Assembly (NCBI GenBank): GCA_046331705.1
Contig: JAXLQJ010000079.1
Location: 1 to 25,152, forward strand
Reading direction: 5' to 3'
Source: JADJOY01 sp046331705 [NCBI: bacterium]
Lineage (GTDB): Bacteria > JADJOY01
Length of the DNA: 25,152 nucleotides
The position numbers were made by a program, and so were the translations under genes. Numbering within the stretch: position 1 is the first letter of the stretch; the number at the start of each line of letters is the position of its first letter. This document shows positions 24,361 to 25,152 of the stretch, piece after piece. The notes under the pieces were generated by a model. That model saw only the letters and a list, made by a program, of their open reading frames with translations, was not told the DNA's origin and ran no database searches.

Positions 24361-25152
24361 GTGAAGTGCCGTCGCCCGATCGAACGTACGCAACGCACAC
24401 ACCGTGGTCGGAGCCCATGCACGTGGCTCGCGCCGCTCCTGAGCGTCGGGGTGGCGCTCGCCGGTGCAGCCGGTGCGCAAGCTCAGCCTGCACCCGCTCC
24501 CCGCACGCCCGCGCCCGCACGATCCGCCGCGCCGGTGGCCGAGCCCGCGGCCGCTCCGGCGCCTCCAAGCACGGAGCCGGCAGCCCCTCCCGCCGCACCC
24601 GCGCCACCGCCGTTCCCCGACGGGTTTCTCGGCGTGAAGCTCGAGTCCACCATCGACCAGGTCCGTGGCGCCATCCCCAAGACCAGCGAAGCCTTCGAGA
24701 TCGACGACCAGAAGAATTGTCCGACCGCTCCGGCTCAGCCGTGCCATCGCATCGTCGAGAAGGCGCCCAAGGACACGGGGGCGTCGCACAGCAAGGCCGA
24801 GTACTGGTTCAACCCGTTCAACGGCCGACTCGCGCGGATCACGGTCGAGTACCGCGTGGGGTACGTGGACGTCGACGCGCAGTTCACGCAGAGCTTCGGC
24901 GCGCCCACGTCTCGGACCGAGAAGAGCGTGGCGCAAAACGCGTTCCTGGGAGCGGGCACCGAGGTCACCAAGGTCTGGCGACAGGGTCCATACGAAGTCG
25001 AGCTGGTGTACTTGCTGCTGGCGAAGAACCCGACCGAGGCCCACACGGGCCACGTCGAGTTCCGCAGCGTGACCCAGCTCGAGCTGATGCGCGAGCTCGG
25101 TGAGCAGATGAAGACCCTGTCCCGTCCGCCCGGCACGGCCCCCACGCCGCCA
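24361..25152 (+). CDS. Secreted protein of unknown function (3' end beyond window)
   Basis: The frame stays open for 264 codons to the right edge. It opens with a basic N-terminus and a hydrophobic stretch (TWLAPLLSVGVALAGA) ending AGAQA, a Sec signal peptide with probable cleavage before QPAPAP. About 45 Pro/Ala-rich residues then form a flexible linker. The rest contains FPDGFLGVKLESTIDQVRGA, CPTAPAQPCHRIV with a possible disulfide pair, and AEYWFNPFNGRLARITVEYR, suggesting a small beta-rich periplasmic domain. I do not recognise the family. GTG 24361 is preferred because AGGGGGG at 24348-24354 is correctly spaced; ATG 24355, two codons earlier, is in the same frame but too close. It shares the symmetric promoter region with the divergent PilZ-Wza pair, so it may act at the envelope. 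Confidence 0.7.
   Translation, partial: MKCRRPIERTQRTHRGRSPCTWLAPLLSVGVALAGAAGAQAQPAPAPRTPAPARSAAPVAEPAAAPAPPSTEPAAPPAAPAPPPFPDGFLGVKLESTIDQVRGAIPKTSEAFEIDDQKNCPTAPAQPCHRIVEKAPKDTGASHSKAEYWFNPFNGRLARITVEYRVGYVDVDAQFTQSFGAPTSRTEKSVAQNAFLGAGTEVTKVWRQGPYEVELVYLLLAKNPTEAHTGHVEFRSVTQLELMRELGEQMKTLSRPPGTAPTPP

Overview
The window is strongly GC-rich and tightly packed. It carries outer-membrane polysaccharide export, class I fructose-1,6-bisphosphatase, PilZ proteins and several B12-type radical SAM enzymes. This points to a Gram-negative, deltaproteobacteria-like organism (Myxococcota, Binatota or a relative). That placement is inferred from gene content and GC bias only. No rRNA, tRNA, CRISPR array, insertion sequence or phage gene was seen.

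Layout. (1) Positions 1-3854, minus strand: a three-gene operon of a B12-binding-type radical SAM protein, a NifV/AksA-like homocitrate synthase and the large subunit of a LeuC/homoaconitase-type dehydratase, cut by the left edge. (2) 3940-5903, plus strand: a receiver-like/PilZ protein and fbp, closed by a 14-bp stem terminator shared with the convergent neighbour. (3) 6012-9989, minus strand: an operon of radical SAM, GT2 glycosyltransferase and radical SAM. (4) 10298-22496, plus strand: a long extracellular-polysaccharide locus. It holds a flippase-fold membrane protein, a YdjM-type membrane hydrolase, a membrane-anchored GT2, four GT4 glycosyltransferases, a WcaJ-type initiating sugar-phosphate transferase, UDP-glucose dehydrogenase, UDP-glucuronate decarboxylase and signal peptidase I. 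(5) 22738-24217, minus strand: a PilZ-like protein followed directly by a Wza-type export protein. (6) 24361 to the right edge, plus strand: a secreted protein of unknown function.

How the genes fit together. The WcaJ-like enzyme would load the first sugar phosphate onto undecaprenyl phosphate, and the GT4 enzymes would extend the repeat unit. Ugd and UXS would turn UDP-glucose into UDP-glucuronate and UDP-xylose, so a xylose- or glucuronate-containing polymer is likely. The Wza-like protein would form the outer-membrane exit, with possible c-di-GMP input through the adjacent PilZ protein. No Wzx, Wzy, Wzc or synthase gene is in the window. The strongest candidates for undescribed biology are the two radical SAM operons at 1-3854 and 6012-9989. 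Several intergenic dyads may be operators or RNA hairpins, notably at 10059, 16470, 16551 and 24272.
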